Shown piece by piece: positions 1 through 6,331 of a DNA stretch of 23,811 bases. Positions within the stretch are counted from its first letter, which is position 1. Every line of letters begins with the position of its first letter. The DNA is from Actinomycetota bacterium (lineage in GTDB: Bacteria > Actinomycetota > Thermoleophilia > Gaiellales > Gaiellaceae), in the NCBI GenBank assembly GCA_013821525.1, contig JACDGR010000011.1, positions 1 to 23,811 on the forward strand. Reading direction: 5' to 3'. Under the pieces are notes generated by a model, which saw only the letters and a list, made by a program, of their open reading frames with translations, ran no database searches and had not been told where the DNA came from. The translations under genes were made by a program, and so were the position numbers.

Positions 1-1269
1 CTACGTTCCCTCGTCCCACGAGGCGAGGTACTTGGCCTGCTCCTCGGTCAGCTGATCGATCGTCACACCCATCGTCGCGAGCTTCAGGCGGGCGATCTCC
101 TCGTCGATCTCGGTGGGGACCGGATACACCTTCTTCTCGAGCGAGGCCGCGTGCTGCACGGCGTACTCCGTCGCGAGCGCCTGGTTGGCGAAGCTCATGT
201 CCATCACGATCGCCGGATGTCCTTCGGCAGCCGAGATGTTGACGAGCCTCCCCTCGGCGAGCAGGAAGAGCAGACGGCCGTCGGCCAGCTTGAACTCCTC
301 CACGAAGTTCCGAGCCTCGCGCGTCTCGACCGCGAGCGACCGCAGCGCCGGGATGTCGATCTCGACGTTGAAGTGGCCCGTGTTGCAGATGATCGCGCCG
401 TCCTTCATCACTTCGAGATGCTCCCGCGCGATCACGTGCTTGTCGCCCGTTGCGGTGCAGAAGATGTCGCCGATCTTCGCGGCATCGACCATCGGCATGA
501 TCTCGAATCCGTCCATCAGGGCCTCGAGCGCACGCATCGGGTCGACCTCGGTGACGATCACGTGCGCACCGAGTCCCTTGGCACGCATCGCGACTCCCCG
601 GCCGACCCACCCGTAGCCGGCGACCACGAAGCGCTTGCCGGCAATCAGGACGTTCGTCGCGCGGATGATGCCGTCGATCGTCGACTGACCGGTTCCGTAC
701 CGGTTGTCGAAGAAGTGCTTGGTGCGCGCGTCGTTGACCGCGATCACCGGGAAGGCGAGCGCACCGTCGTGCTCCATCGCCTTCAGGCGGATGACACCGG
801 TGGTCGTCTCCTCCATGCCGGCGATGATGTCGCCGAGCTGCTCGCGCCGCGCGCTGTGCAAGACGCTGATCACGTCTGCGCCGTCGTCCATCGTCAGCTG
901 CGGCTTGTGGTCGACCGCCGCCTCGATGTGCGCGTAGTAGGTGTCGTTGTCTTCGCCCTTGATCGCGAAGGTAGCGATGTCGAACTCCTCGACGAGCGCG
1001 GCGGCAACGTCGTCCTGCGTCGACAGCGGGTTGGAAGCGCACAGGACGACGTCAGCCCCGCCCGCCTTCAGCGTCCGCATCAGGTTCGCGGTCTCTGAGG
1101 TGACATGCAGGCACGCGGAAACGCGGTACCCCGCGAGCGGCTGCTCGCGCTCGAAGCGCTCACGGATCGCTTGCAGCACCGGCATCTGCCGGTCGGCCCA
1201 CATGATGCGCCGCACGCCCTCAGGGGCGAGCGACAGGTCTTTGACGTCGTATCGCTTGGTCGTAGCCAA
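1..1269 (-). CDS. ahcY: S-adenosylhomocysteine hydrolase (adenosylhomocysteinase), short class
   Basis: Splits S-adenosylhomocysteine into adenosine and homocysteine using bound NAD, relieving product inhibition of methyltransferases; cytosolic, a methyl-cycle step. At 422 residues it shows the substrate region with H55 and the SETA motif, D128 in MDDGAD, E153/E154, the NDARTKHFFDN segment near 179-189, the NAD loop GYGWVGRG near 218-225, NTGHFN near 297-302 and EGHPAIVMDMSFANQ near 349-363. The end, YLASWDEGT, and the length fit the archaeal/Thermotoga-like class lacking the roughly 40-residue insertion of the Mycobacterium-type enzyme. I chose the TTG at 1269: it has GAGAGGA four bases upstream and the family's usual N-terminus (KRYDVKDLSLA). 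The same frame is open further upstream but would run into the MerR gene. The stop is the first codon of the window. Known relatives can prefer S-inosylhomocysteine, so the exact substrate is inferred. Confidence 0.96.
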   Translation of the reverse strand: MATTKRYDVKDLSLAPEGVRRIMWADRQMPVLQAIRERFEREQPLAGYRVSACLHVTSETANLMRTLKAGGADVVLCASNPLSTQDDVAAALVEEFDIATFAIKGEDNDTYYAHIEAAVDHKPQLTMDDGADVISVLHSARREQLGDIIAGMEETTTGVIRLKAMEHDGALAFPVIAVNDARTKHFFDNRYGTGQSTIDGIIRATNVLIAGKRFVVAGYGWVGRGVAMRAKGLGAHVIVTEVDPMRALEALMDGFEIMPMVDAAKIGDIFCTATGDKHVIAREHLEVMKDGAIICNTGHFNVEIDIPALRSLAVETREARNFVEEFKLADGRLLFLLAEGRLVNISAAEGHPAIVMDMSFANQALATEYAVQHAASLEKKVYPVPTEIDEEIARLKLATMGVTIDQLTEEQAKYLASWDEGT

Positions 1270-1273
1270 TGGA

Positions 1274-1280
1274 TCCTCTC
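1274..1280 (-). promoter_or_regulatory. Ribosome binding site deciding the TTG start of ahcY
   Basis: On the minus strand GAGAGGA is followed by TCCA and then TTG. This supports the TTG at 1269 over the much longer upstream-open frame and over the next ATG about 22 codons inside the gene. Confidence 0.7.
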
Positions 1281-1318
1281 GTTTGTCGCGGGGCAGTGTA
1301 GTGGTCGGTTTCGGTCGT

Positions 1319-1651
1319 TCAGGCGGCAAGCAAGCGCTCGTGCTTGCGCTGCTCCCACTCGACCCAGGACGTTGCGTCGTCGGCGGCTGCGAGCCACGCG
1401 TCGACCGCTTCGCGCAGGTCACGCTCGCGCCAGAGGCGCCGGGCGAACGCGAGCTCCGTCAGCTCGACCCCGAAGCGGCGACGGAGGTCGCGCACGGTGC
1501 GAAGCCGGTTCAGCTCGGCCAGGCCGTAGAGGCGGTAGCCGGCGGGGGTGCGGCGGGGCAGCACGAGACCCGCCTCCTCCAGGTAGCGCAGCATGCGCGC
1601 CGACCAGCCCGATTGGGCGGCAGCGGCACCGACGGTCAGAGGCTCATGCAT
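1319..1651 (-). CDS. Small MerR-family transcriptional regulator
   Basis: DNA-binding regulator of 110 residues. The N-terminal winged helix-turn-helix is recognisable at roughly residues 5-70: LTVGAAAAQSG, SARMLRYLEEAGLV and the wing RRTPAGYRLY followed by LNRLRTVRDLRRR. The rest (about 70-110) is short, charged and tryptophan-containing, enough for a dimerising helix but with no obvious effector-binding domain or metal-binding cysteines. It lies 49 bases upstream of ahcY on the same strand, so the two are probably one transcript. No Shine-Dalgarno sequence precedes the ATG; a -10-like hexamer ends six bases before it, pointing to a leaderless message. A palindrome covering the promoter suggests autoregulation. 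The signal it senses is unknown; a link to the S-adenosylmethionine cycle is inferred only from its neighbour. Confidence 0.88.
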   Translation of the reverse strand: MHEPLTVGAAAAQSGWSARMLRYLEEAGLVLPRRTPAGYRLYGLAELNRLRTVRDLRRRFGVELTELAFARRLWRERDLREAVDAWLAAADDATSWVEWEQRKHERLLAA

Positions 1652-1657
1652 GCCAGA

Positions 1658-1681
1658 ACCTTATCACGTTCGTGTGAAGGT
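1658..1681. promoter_or_regulatory. 24-base imperfect palindrome, likely MerR operator
   Basis: The outer arms are ACCTT/AAGGT and the inner arms CACG/CGTG, with mismatches only at the two-base gaps and the centre; 9 of 12 base pairs match. It lies exactly between and over the -35 and -10 boxes of the MerR gene, the standard placement for MerR-family operators. Confidence 0.6.
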
Positions 1682-1684
1682 CAA
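1658..1684 (-). promoter_or_regulatory. Candidate leaderless promoter of the merR-ahcY unit
   Basis: The minus strand carries TTGACC (1679-1684) as a -35 box and TAAGGT (1658-1663) as an extended-family -10 box (TANNNT), followed by six bases and the ATG of the MerR gene. The 15-base spacer is shorter than the usual 17, so the -35 may be weak or need the regulator. No ribosome binding site fits between, consistent with a leaderless start as is common in actinobacteria. Confidence 0.5.
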
Positions 1685-1840
1685 CCTCGTGCTCCCCATG
1701 GGGGACGAGACGCCCTTGCCGAACCGTCGCAAAGTTTGCGTCACGCGTGGGCTACGCGGTCGTGCCGAAATCGTGCTTTCGTGCCTCGCGAAGAGATCTG
1801 GCCGCGTGGCAGAGGCGGACTGGATCGCCGGTAAGCCCGA
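1685..1840. other. Intergenic region between cupin gene and MerR promoter
   Basis: No credible gene or tRNA lies here. It contains a perfect 13-base palindrome CGCAAAGTTTGCG (1728-1740), a 10-base palindrome CCCCATGGGG (1694-1703), and CGAAA/TTTCG arms around a six-base loop near 1766-1781 that could be a weak 3' hairpin for the cupin transcript. No run of T residues follows, so I do not call a terminator. Confidence 0.4.
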
Positions 1841-2251
1841 TCAGGGTGCGGAGGTGCCCTCGCGCCCGTATGCGTCTTCGAGACGCACGACGTCGTCGAG
1901 GTGCGGCGTCGAGACCTCGAGGATCGTCGTGTCCTCGATCGCGGTCACGCGGTGCACGGTTCCGGGGGCGTAGTGGAAGGCGGCTCCGGCCGAGATCACA
2001 ACCTCGTTCAGGATCGAGTCGCCGGCCTGCCCGAGCTCGAGCCGGGCGCGGCCGGACTGCACGAGCCAGGACTCATCCTTCTGCCGGTGGAACTGGAGCG
2101 ACAGCGAGTGCCCCGCCTTCACGAACAGCACCTTGCCGCAGTAGACGTCTGTCAGCGCCCAGATCAGCTCGTAGCCCCAGGGCTTCTCGACCTTCTTCAC
2201 CTCGTAGGCCCAGGCGTCGAGCGTGTCGATGTTGGGAGAGTCGATCCCCAT
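1841..2251 (-). CDS. Single-domain cupin, mannose-6-phosphate isomerase-like
   Basis: A 136-residue single cupin resembling the isolated C-terminal isomerase domain of type II phosphomannose isomerase/guanylyltransferase proteins. Near the start KPWGYELIWALTD is typical of that group. Cupin motif 1 is seen in HSLSLQFHRQKDESWLVQSG (about residues 48-67), with the metal-ligand H and E; motif 2 in APGTVHRV with its conserved G and H. It probably isomerises or epimerises a sugar phosphate or nucleotide sugar with a bound divalent metal; the substrate is not readable from sequence. Start: ATG at 2251, 14 bases after the stop of the nucleotidyltransferase, with AGGA about nine bases upstream; the frame is open further upstream but that would overlap the previous gene. 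It is the last gene of the LCP-dehydrogenase-nucleotidyltransferase-cupin set. Confidence 0.82.
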   Translation of the reverse strand: MGIDSPNIDTLDAWAYEVKKVEKPWGYELIWALTDVYCGKVLFVKAGHSLSLQFHRQKDESWLVQSGRARLELGQAGDSILNEVVISAGAAFHYAPGTVHRVTAIEDTTILEVSTPHLDDVVRLEDAYGREGTSAP

Positions 2252-2265
2252 CGAGTCCGATCCTG

Positions 2266-2958
2266 TCACGCGAGCCACTCCGGATGCGCGGCCACATGTT
2301 CGATCGCGACCCGCAACTCCTTCGGGGTGTTGACGGTCAGCCACAACCCCGCGTGCCTGTAGGCGTGCAGCCGACCCTCGTCGGCGAGCTCGGGAAACGT
2401 CGTCGATTCGTGGTCGCCGCGGTCGGGGAACCGCTCGATCGCCTCTTCTGCGAGCACGTAGTTGCCGCAATTGACCCAGTACGGCACCTGAGTGTCTTCG
2501 CGAAAGCCGTGCACGACGTCCGTCTCGTCGACATCGACCAGGCCGAACTGCGATTTCGGGCGAGCGACCGTCAGGGTCGCTGCCCCGCCCGCCTCGCGAT
2601 GGCGCGCCAGCAACGCGCTGAAATCGACGTCGACGAGCTCGTCGCCGTTCAGCGCATAGATGTCACCGCTGCTCTGGCGTAGACGGGCGGCGAACTTGAT
2701 GCCCCCCCCACGCCCCAGCCGCTCGGGCTCTTCCGCCACTGCGATCTCTGCACCGAGCCCCGCGAGCGCCGCCTGGAAGAACGGCCCCTGGCCGCTCGCG
2801 CACGAGACGATCACACGATCGACACCAGCCGAGACGAGACGCCGCACCTGATAGCCGGCAAGCGGAGTGCCCGCGACCTCGACGAGCGCCTTCGGCCTGC
2901 CGCCGGCTGCGTCGCCGAGCCGCTCGGCCTTGCCACCGGCGAGAATGATCGCTTCCAT
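2266..2958 (-). CDS. Sugar-phosphate nucleotidyltransferase
   Basis: A 230-residue Rossmann-like NTP-transferase that joins a sugar 1-phosphate to a nucleoside triphosphate, releasing pyrophosphate. The signature loop is EAIILAGGKAERLG followed by RPKALVEVAG (residues 2-31), a shortened form of the GGxGTRLxP...PK motif. The metal-binding acidic motif is NGDELVDVDF near 104-113. The C-terminus has LTVNTPKEL where relatives have a DIGTPEDL-like segment. There is no left-handed beta-helix domain, so it is a bare catalytic domain like HddC/RmlA/ManC N-terminal regions. With the adjacent mannose-isomerase-like cupin, a GDP-mannose- or heptose-type product is possible, but UTP/glucose is not excluded. 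It starts seven bases after the dehydrogenase stop; the TTAGG that includes that stop may serve as its ribosome binding site, so translation is probably coupled. Confidence 0.88.
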   Translation of the reverse strand: MEAIILAGGKAERLGDAAGGRPKALVEVAGTPLAGYQVRRLVSAGVDRVIVSCASGQGPFFQAALAGLGAEIAVAEEPERLGRGGGIKFAARLRQSSGDIYALNGDELVDVDFSALLARHREAGGAATLTVARPKSQFGLVDVDETDVVHGFREDTQVPYWVNCGNYVLAEEAIERFPDRGDHESTTFPELADEGRLHAYRHAGLWLTVNTPKELRVAIEHVAAHPEWLA

Positions 2959-2965
2959 AGGGAAC

Positions 2966-4294
2966 CTAAGCGCCCGAGGTGGGTGCGCGTTCGGGCGTCT
3001 GCGGGAACACGTCGGCGGGCGAGGTCGGACGACCGATGCCCTCGTACGAGAACCCGGCGCGGCGCGTCTGCTCCGGATCGAGGAGATTGCGGCCGTCGAC
3101 GATCAGCGGATTCGCCATCAACCCTCGCACCTCGTCGGAGGCCAGTGACCGCAGCTCGTCCCACTCGGTGACGATCACCGCAGCGTCGGCGTCGCGCACG
3201 GCGTCGCGCACGGACTCGACGATGTCGACGCCCTTGGGCAGCTTCGTCCCGTCGGCGACGGGATCCCACGCGCGAACGTTCGCGCCCTCTGCGAGCAGCC
3301 GCGACGCGAGCACGATCGAAGGCGCCTCGCGCATGTCATCGGTGTTCGCCTTGAACGCGAGTCCCAGTAGCGCGACGGTCTTGCCCCGCAGCGGACCGAG
3401 ATGGCGCGTCAGCTTGCCGATCACACGCCGCTTCTGCAGCTCGTTCACCTCGATCACCGCCGAGAGAAGCTGGAAGTGATAGCCGGAGTTCGATGCAAGC
3501 TGTTTCAGCGCGAGCGAGTCCTTCGGGAAACACGAGCCGCCGTAGCCGATGCCCGCCCGCAGGAAATGCGGGCCGAGGCGATGGTCGAGGCCGATGCCCT
3601 CGGCGACCTTGACGACATCGGCGCCGGTCGCCTCGCAGACATTCGCGATCTCGTTGATGAACGAGATGCGCGTCATCAGGAATGCGTTCGCAGCGAGCTT
3701 GATCATCTCCGCGGAGTTGACGTCCGAGCGCACGACGGGGGCGTCGAGCGCCGAATAGAGCCCCGCTACCGCATCGCCGTCGTCGGCATGGAACGCGCCG
3801 ATCGCGATGCGATCGGGATTCATGAAATCACGCACGGCGCGACCCTCCGCGAGAAACTCCGGATTCGAGACGTAGCCGACGTGGTCGAGGCCGCGCTGAT
3901 CGAGGCCCGCCCTGATCTTCTCACCGGTGCCAACCGGGACGGTCGACTTCATGACGAGGATCGGGCGGCCCTGTAGCTCCGGCAGCTCGTCGACGACCGT
4001 CCAGACGCGCGAGAGGTCCGCATCGCCTGAGTAGGTCGGCGGAGTGTCCACGCACACGAACAGAAACTCGCAGTCGGCGACATCGTTGACGTCGAGCGTG
4101 TAGGTGAGCCGCTCCGCGTTCTTCGCGAGCAGCTCCGGGACGCTCTCCTCGTGGAACGGCACCTGCCCCTCGCGGAGCGCGTCGACCTTCTCGGCGACGA
4201 CGTCGCGGACGACGACCTCGTGCCCGAGCTCCGCGAAGCACGCCCCGGTCACGAGGCCCACCCACCCAGCTCCAAAGATTCCGACCTTGCTCAT
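2966..4294 (-). CDS. UDP-glucose/GDP-mannose 6-dehydrogenase family enzyme
   Basis: NAD-dependent four-electron oxidation of a nucleotide sugar to the corresponding uronic acid, most likely UDP-glucose to UDP-glucuronate. The 442 residues show all three expected parts: an N-terminal NAD domain with GxGxxG at FGAGWVG (residues 7-13) and the STVPVGTG loop (117-124); a central dimer domain with KLAANAFL (catalytic Lys about 199) and FINEIANVCE; the catalytic-cysteine motif GGSCFPKD (C255, D259); and a C-terminal domain with LLGLAFKANTDDMREAPS (about 309-326). Length and motifs are normal for an active enzyme. It lies 12 bases after the LCP gene and seven before the nucleotidyltransferase, in one operon supplying charged sugars for a surface polymer. 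Members using GDP-mannose or UDP-N-acetylmannosamine look similar, so I leave the symbol blank. Confidence 0.92.
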   Translation of the reverse strand: MSKVGIFGAGWVGLVTGACFAELGHEVVVRDVVAEKVDALREGQVPFHEESVPELLAKNAERLTYTLDVNDVADCEFLFVCVDTPPTYSGDADLSRVWTVVDELPELQGRPILVMKSTVPVGTGEKIRAGLDQRGLDHVGYVSNPEFLAEGRAVRDFMNPDRIAIGAFHADDGDAVAGLYSALDAPVVRSDVNSAEMIKLAANAFLMTRISFINEIANVCEATGADVVKVAEGIGLDHRLGPHFLRAGIGYGGSCFPKDSLALKQLASNSGYHFQLLSAVIEVNELQKRRVIGKLTRHLGPLRGKTVALLGLAFKANTDDMREAPSIVLASRLLAEGANVRAWDPVADGTKLPKGVDIVESVRDAVRDADAAVIVTEWDELRSLASDEVRGLMANPLIVDGRNLLDPEQTRRAGFSYEGIGRPTSPADVFPQTPERAPTSGA

Positions 4295-4306
4295 CGGCGC
4301 ATCAAC

Positions 4307-6259
4307 CTACTTTCCGCTTGTTAGGGGTTTCAGACCCTTGGCGATCGCCAGCATGGTCTCGTTCGAGAGGTCGTCGAGGAGCGAGTTGACCACCCAGTAG
4401 CTCGCGCTGCCGACATGGATGACCACCATGTGCAGCTTCGAGCCGTTGTAGTAGAGATCCGCTTCGCGGCCGCCGATATTGTGACGGAAGCTCTTGTCGG
4501 TCAGCGCCGGGGCGTCCTTCCAGTCGGTCTCCTGGATACCCCAGAACTGCGTGCTGCCGGTTCTGAAGACGAGCCGCACCGCCTGGTGCCGCCCCTCGAT
4601 GAAGTAGTAATGAACGGGCTTGTCGCCGGGCAGCGTGTCCGGGTACGACGAGCGTTCCAGAACTGTCGGAACCATCAGCTTGAACTTGACCCTCTTCGCG
4701 AGCGGCTGCAGCAACGGGGTCGCCTGGCCCGCGTCGTACCGCACGATCGCCGGCACATGCTTCGGAATCACATGCGCAGGCGCCGTGGAGATCGTGCCGC
4801 TGAACGCCGTGCCGAGCGCGACGAGGAGCATCGATCCCGGATCGAGCGCGAGCAAGCTCGGCTTGCGTGGCAGCTTGACGACGTCGGCGGGTTGCATCAG
4901 GTTCTGCAACGCCGTCGCCGCTTGCTTCGACCGCGGCTGAGCGGGGTCGTAATAGATGACGGTGTGGAAATAGTTCTGCGGCGTCGTGTTCGGATCGAGG
5001 TTGTTCGGGGGCACGAGCAGCTTGTAGCCGCGCTGCCCGAGCAGGTACGACGTGTTGGCCGCCACACCGGCGACGCCGCTGCCGTTCAACACGGTCACCG
5101 TGACGGAGGACGGCGGCGGGGCCTTCTCCTTCAGCTTCGTACCGAGCGCGGCTGCGTTCGCGGCCTTCGACGACTGGACGTCGGGATTCGAGAACGTCTG
5201 CACCGCGTTCGCGATGTCGGTGCTCGAGGCGGAGCAGCCAAGCCCACACAGCACGTTCTCGATCCGGTCCTGGAAAAGGTGACCGGTCGGCAGCCCATAG
5301 GCGAAGAGCGCATAGCTCGCTACCTGGCCGAGGCTGACGGGATGCCCGCCTTCTGCGATCTCGATATTGCCGGCGATCGCGTGCACGAGGCTCGGGACGC
5401 TGGTCGCGCTGAAGTTCGCCTTCACCTGCTCTCTGAAGGCGCGCACGAATGACTGCTGGCGCGCGGTGCGCGTGAGGTCGGAGTCGGTGTGACGGAAGCG
5501 GACGAAGTCGAGCGCCTGCTGGCCGGTCAGCTTCTGGTAGCCGGGTTGCAGGTTGATGTTCGCGTAGTTGTTCAGGTACGAGCCCGTGTTCTTGTTGTAA
5601 TAGCGGCGGTCGACGTCCATCCAAACACCACCGAGCTTGTCCACGACCTCCTTGAACCCGTGGAAGTTCACGGTGATCAGGTAGTTGACGGGCAGCCCAG
5701 TCAGCTTCTCGACGGTGAAGAGCGTCCCCTTCGACTTGCAGCGCGAGTACGCCGAGTTGATCCGATCGGTTCCGACCGCAGGGCCGGACGCCGAGCAGTA
5801 GATCGGCACGTCGAGATCGCGCGGGAACGAGAGCAGCGAGATCGTCTTCGTGATGGGGTCGGCTCGGATCAGCATCAGCGTGTCGGAGAGCGACGGGTTC
5901 GCCGACTCGATCCCGGCGCGATGGTCGTATCCGATCACCAGGGCGATCGCGGGCGCGTTCGCCTTCGCCACGTGCAGCTCCTTCTGAGCAGCGACGACAT
6001 CCGAGCTGCGCGCCTGGAGATCGTGCACGGTCTCGTGCGCGTAGAGATAGGCGCCGCCGACGACTGCCAGGGCGAGCGATGTGACCGCAAGGAATGTGAC
6101 CAGCAGGATTCGCCCGAAGAGGCCGAGTCCCGTGCGAGGCGGGGGCGGTGGCTGGCGGTACCGCGTGACGGAGGTGACCGTCTCGGGCGGGAGGACGGCC
6201 TTACCGTTTCCGTTTGCCGTTGCGCCGCGCCCGACGCCTCGTTTCATTGTCGTGCGCAT
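4307..6259 (-). CDS. LytR-CpsA-Psr (LCP) family glycopolymer ligase with two C-terminal domains
   Basis: Membrane-anchored enzyme that transfers lipid-linked glycopolymers to the cell wall outside the membrane. It has 650 residues: a basic, proline-rich cytosolic tail (1-45), one transmembrane helix (about 46-72), the LCP domain (about 103-275), a LytR_C domain (about 385-485, starting SVTVTVLNGSGVAGVA) and a further tryptophan-rich domain (about 500-650). LCP hallmarks are SDTLMLIRAD (D126), SFPRDLDV (R147, D148), the TDRINSAYS motif and RFRHTDSDLTRTARQQ, which contains phosphate-binding arginines. The last domain (WGIQETDW, SYWVVNSLLDD, ETMLAIAKGLKPL) resembles DUF4367-like modules of envelope regulators; this is my recognition by eye. 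It is first of four genes with tight spacing, so the neighbours likely make the sugar it handles. Two starts are possible, ATG 6259 or ATG 6247; neither has a good ribosome binding site. Confidence 0.93.
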   Translation of the reverse strand: MRTTMKRGVGRGATANGNGKAVLPPETVTSVTRYRQPPPPPRTGLGLFGRILLVTFLAVTSLALAVVGGAYLYAHETVHDLQARSSDVVAAQKELHVAKANAPAIALVIGYDHRAGIESANPSLSDTLMLIRADPITKTISLLSFPRDLDVPIYCSASGPAVGTDRINSAYSRCKSKGTLFTVEKLTGLPVNYLITVNFHGFKEVVDKLGGVWMDVDRRYYNKNTGSYLNNYANINLQPGYQKLTGQQALDFVRFRHTDSDLTRTARQQSFVRAFREQVKANFSATSVPSLVHAIAGNIEIAEGGHPVSLGQVASYALFAYGLPTGHLFQDRIENVLCGLGCSASSTDIANAVQTFSNPDVQSSKAANAAALGTKLKEKAPPPSSVTVTVLNGSGVAGVAANTSYLLGQRGYKLLVPPNNLDPNTTPQNYFHTVIYYDPAQPRSKQAATALQNLMQPADVVKLPRKPSLLALDPGSMLLVALGTAFSGTISTAPAHVIPKHVPAIVRYDAGQATPLLQPLAKRVKFKLMVPTVLERSSYPDTLPGDKPVHYYFIEGRHQAVRLVFRTGSTQFWGIQETDWKDAPALTDKSFRHNIGGREADLYYNGSKLHMVVIHVGSASYWVVNSLLDDLSNETMLAIAKGLKPLTSGK

Positions 6260-6276
6260 GAAAGTGTCGTCCGCAT

Positions 6277-6303
6277 AAAACGAAGCGGCGCCCAGCGGGC
6301 GCC
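6277..6303 (-). terminator. Candidate intrinsic terminator after metH
   Basis: A perfect seven-base-pair GC stem, GGCGCCC/GGGCGCC (6287-6293 and 6297-6303), closes an AGC loop. In the minus direction the stem is followed by GCTTCG and TTTT, so the T run is slightly displaced. It sits 28 bases beyond the metH stop and just before the LCP gene, separating the two units. Confidence 0.55.
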
Positions 6304-6331
6304 TGCGTACGAAGGATACCGGACGGCCAGG

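Noticed and set aside
1270..1422. N-terminal extension of ahcY by 51 codons
   Set aside because: It overlaps the MerR gene, looks unlike any AhcY N-terminus, and the TTG at 1269 has a ribosome binding site and conserved start.
1760..1784. Three copies of TCGTGC as possible iterons or regulator sites
   Set aside because: Spacing is uneven (11 and 8 to 9 bases) and such short GC-rich repeats are expected by chance here.
1785..1860. Possible tRNA-like sequence after the cupin gene
   Set aside because: I could not draw a cloverleaf with an acceptor stem and a T-arm consensus.
2252..2470. N-terminal extension of the cupin gene by 73 codons
   Set aside because: It overlaps the nucleotidyltransferase in another frame and is Arg-rich; ATG 2251 gives a normal cupin N-terminus.
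4302..5624. Alternative minus-strand frame overlapping the LCP gene
   Set aside because: The other frame gives an intact LCP protein with all motifs; this one is Arg-rich and motif-free.
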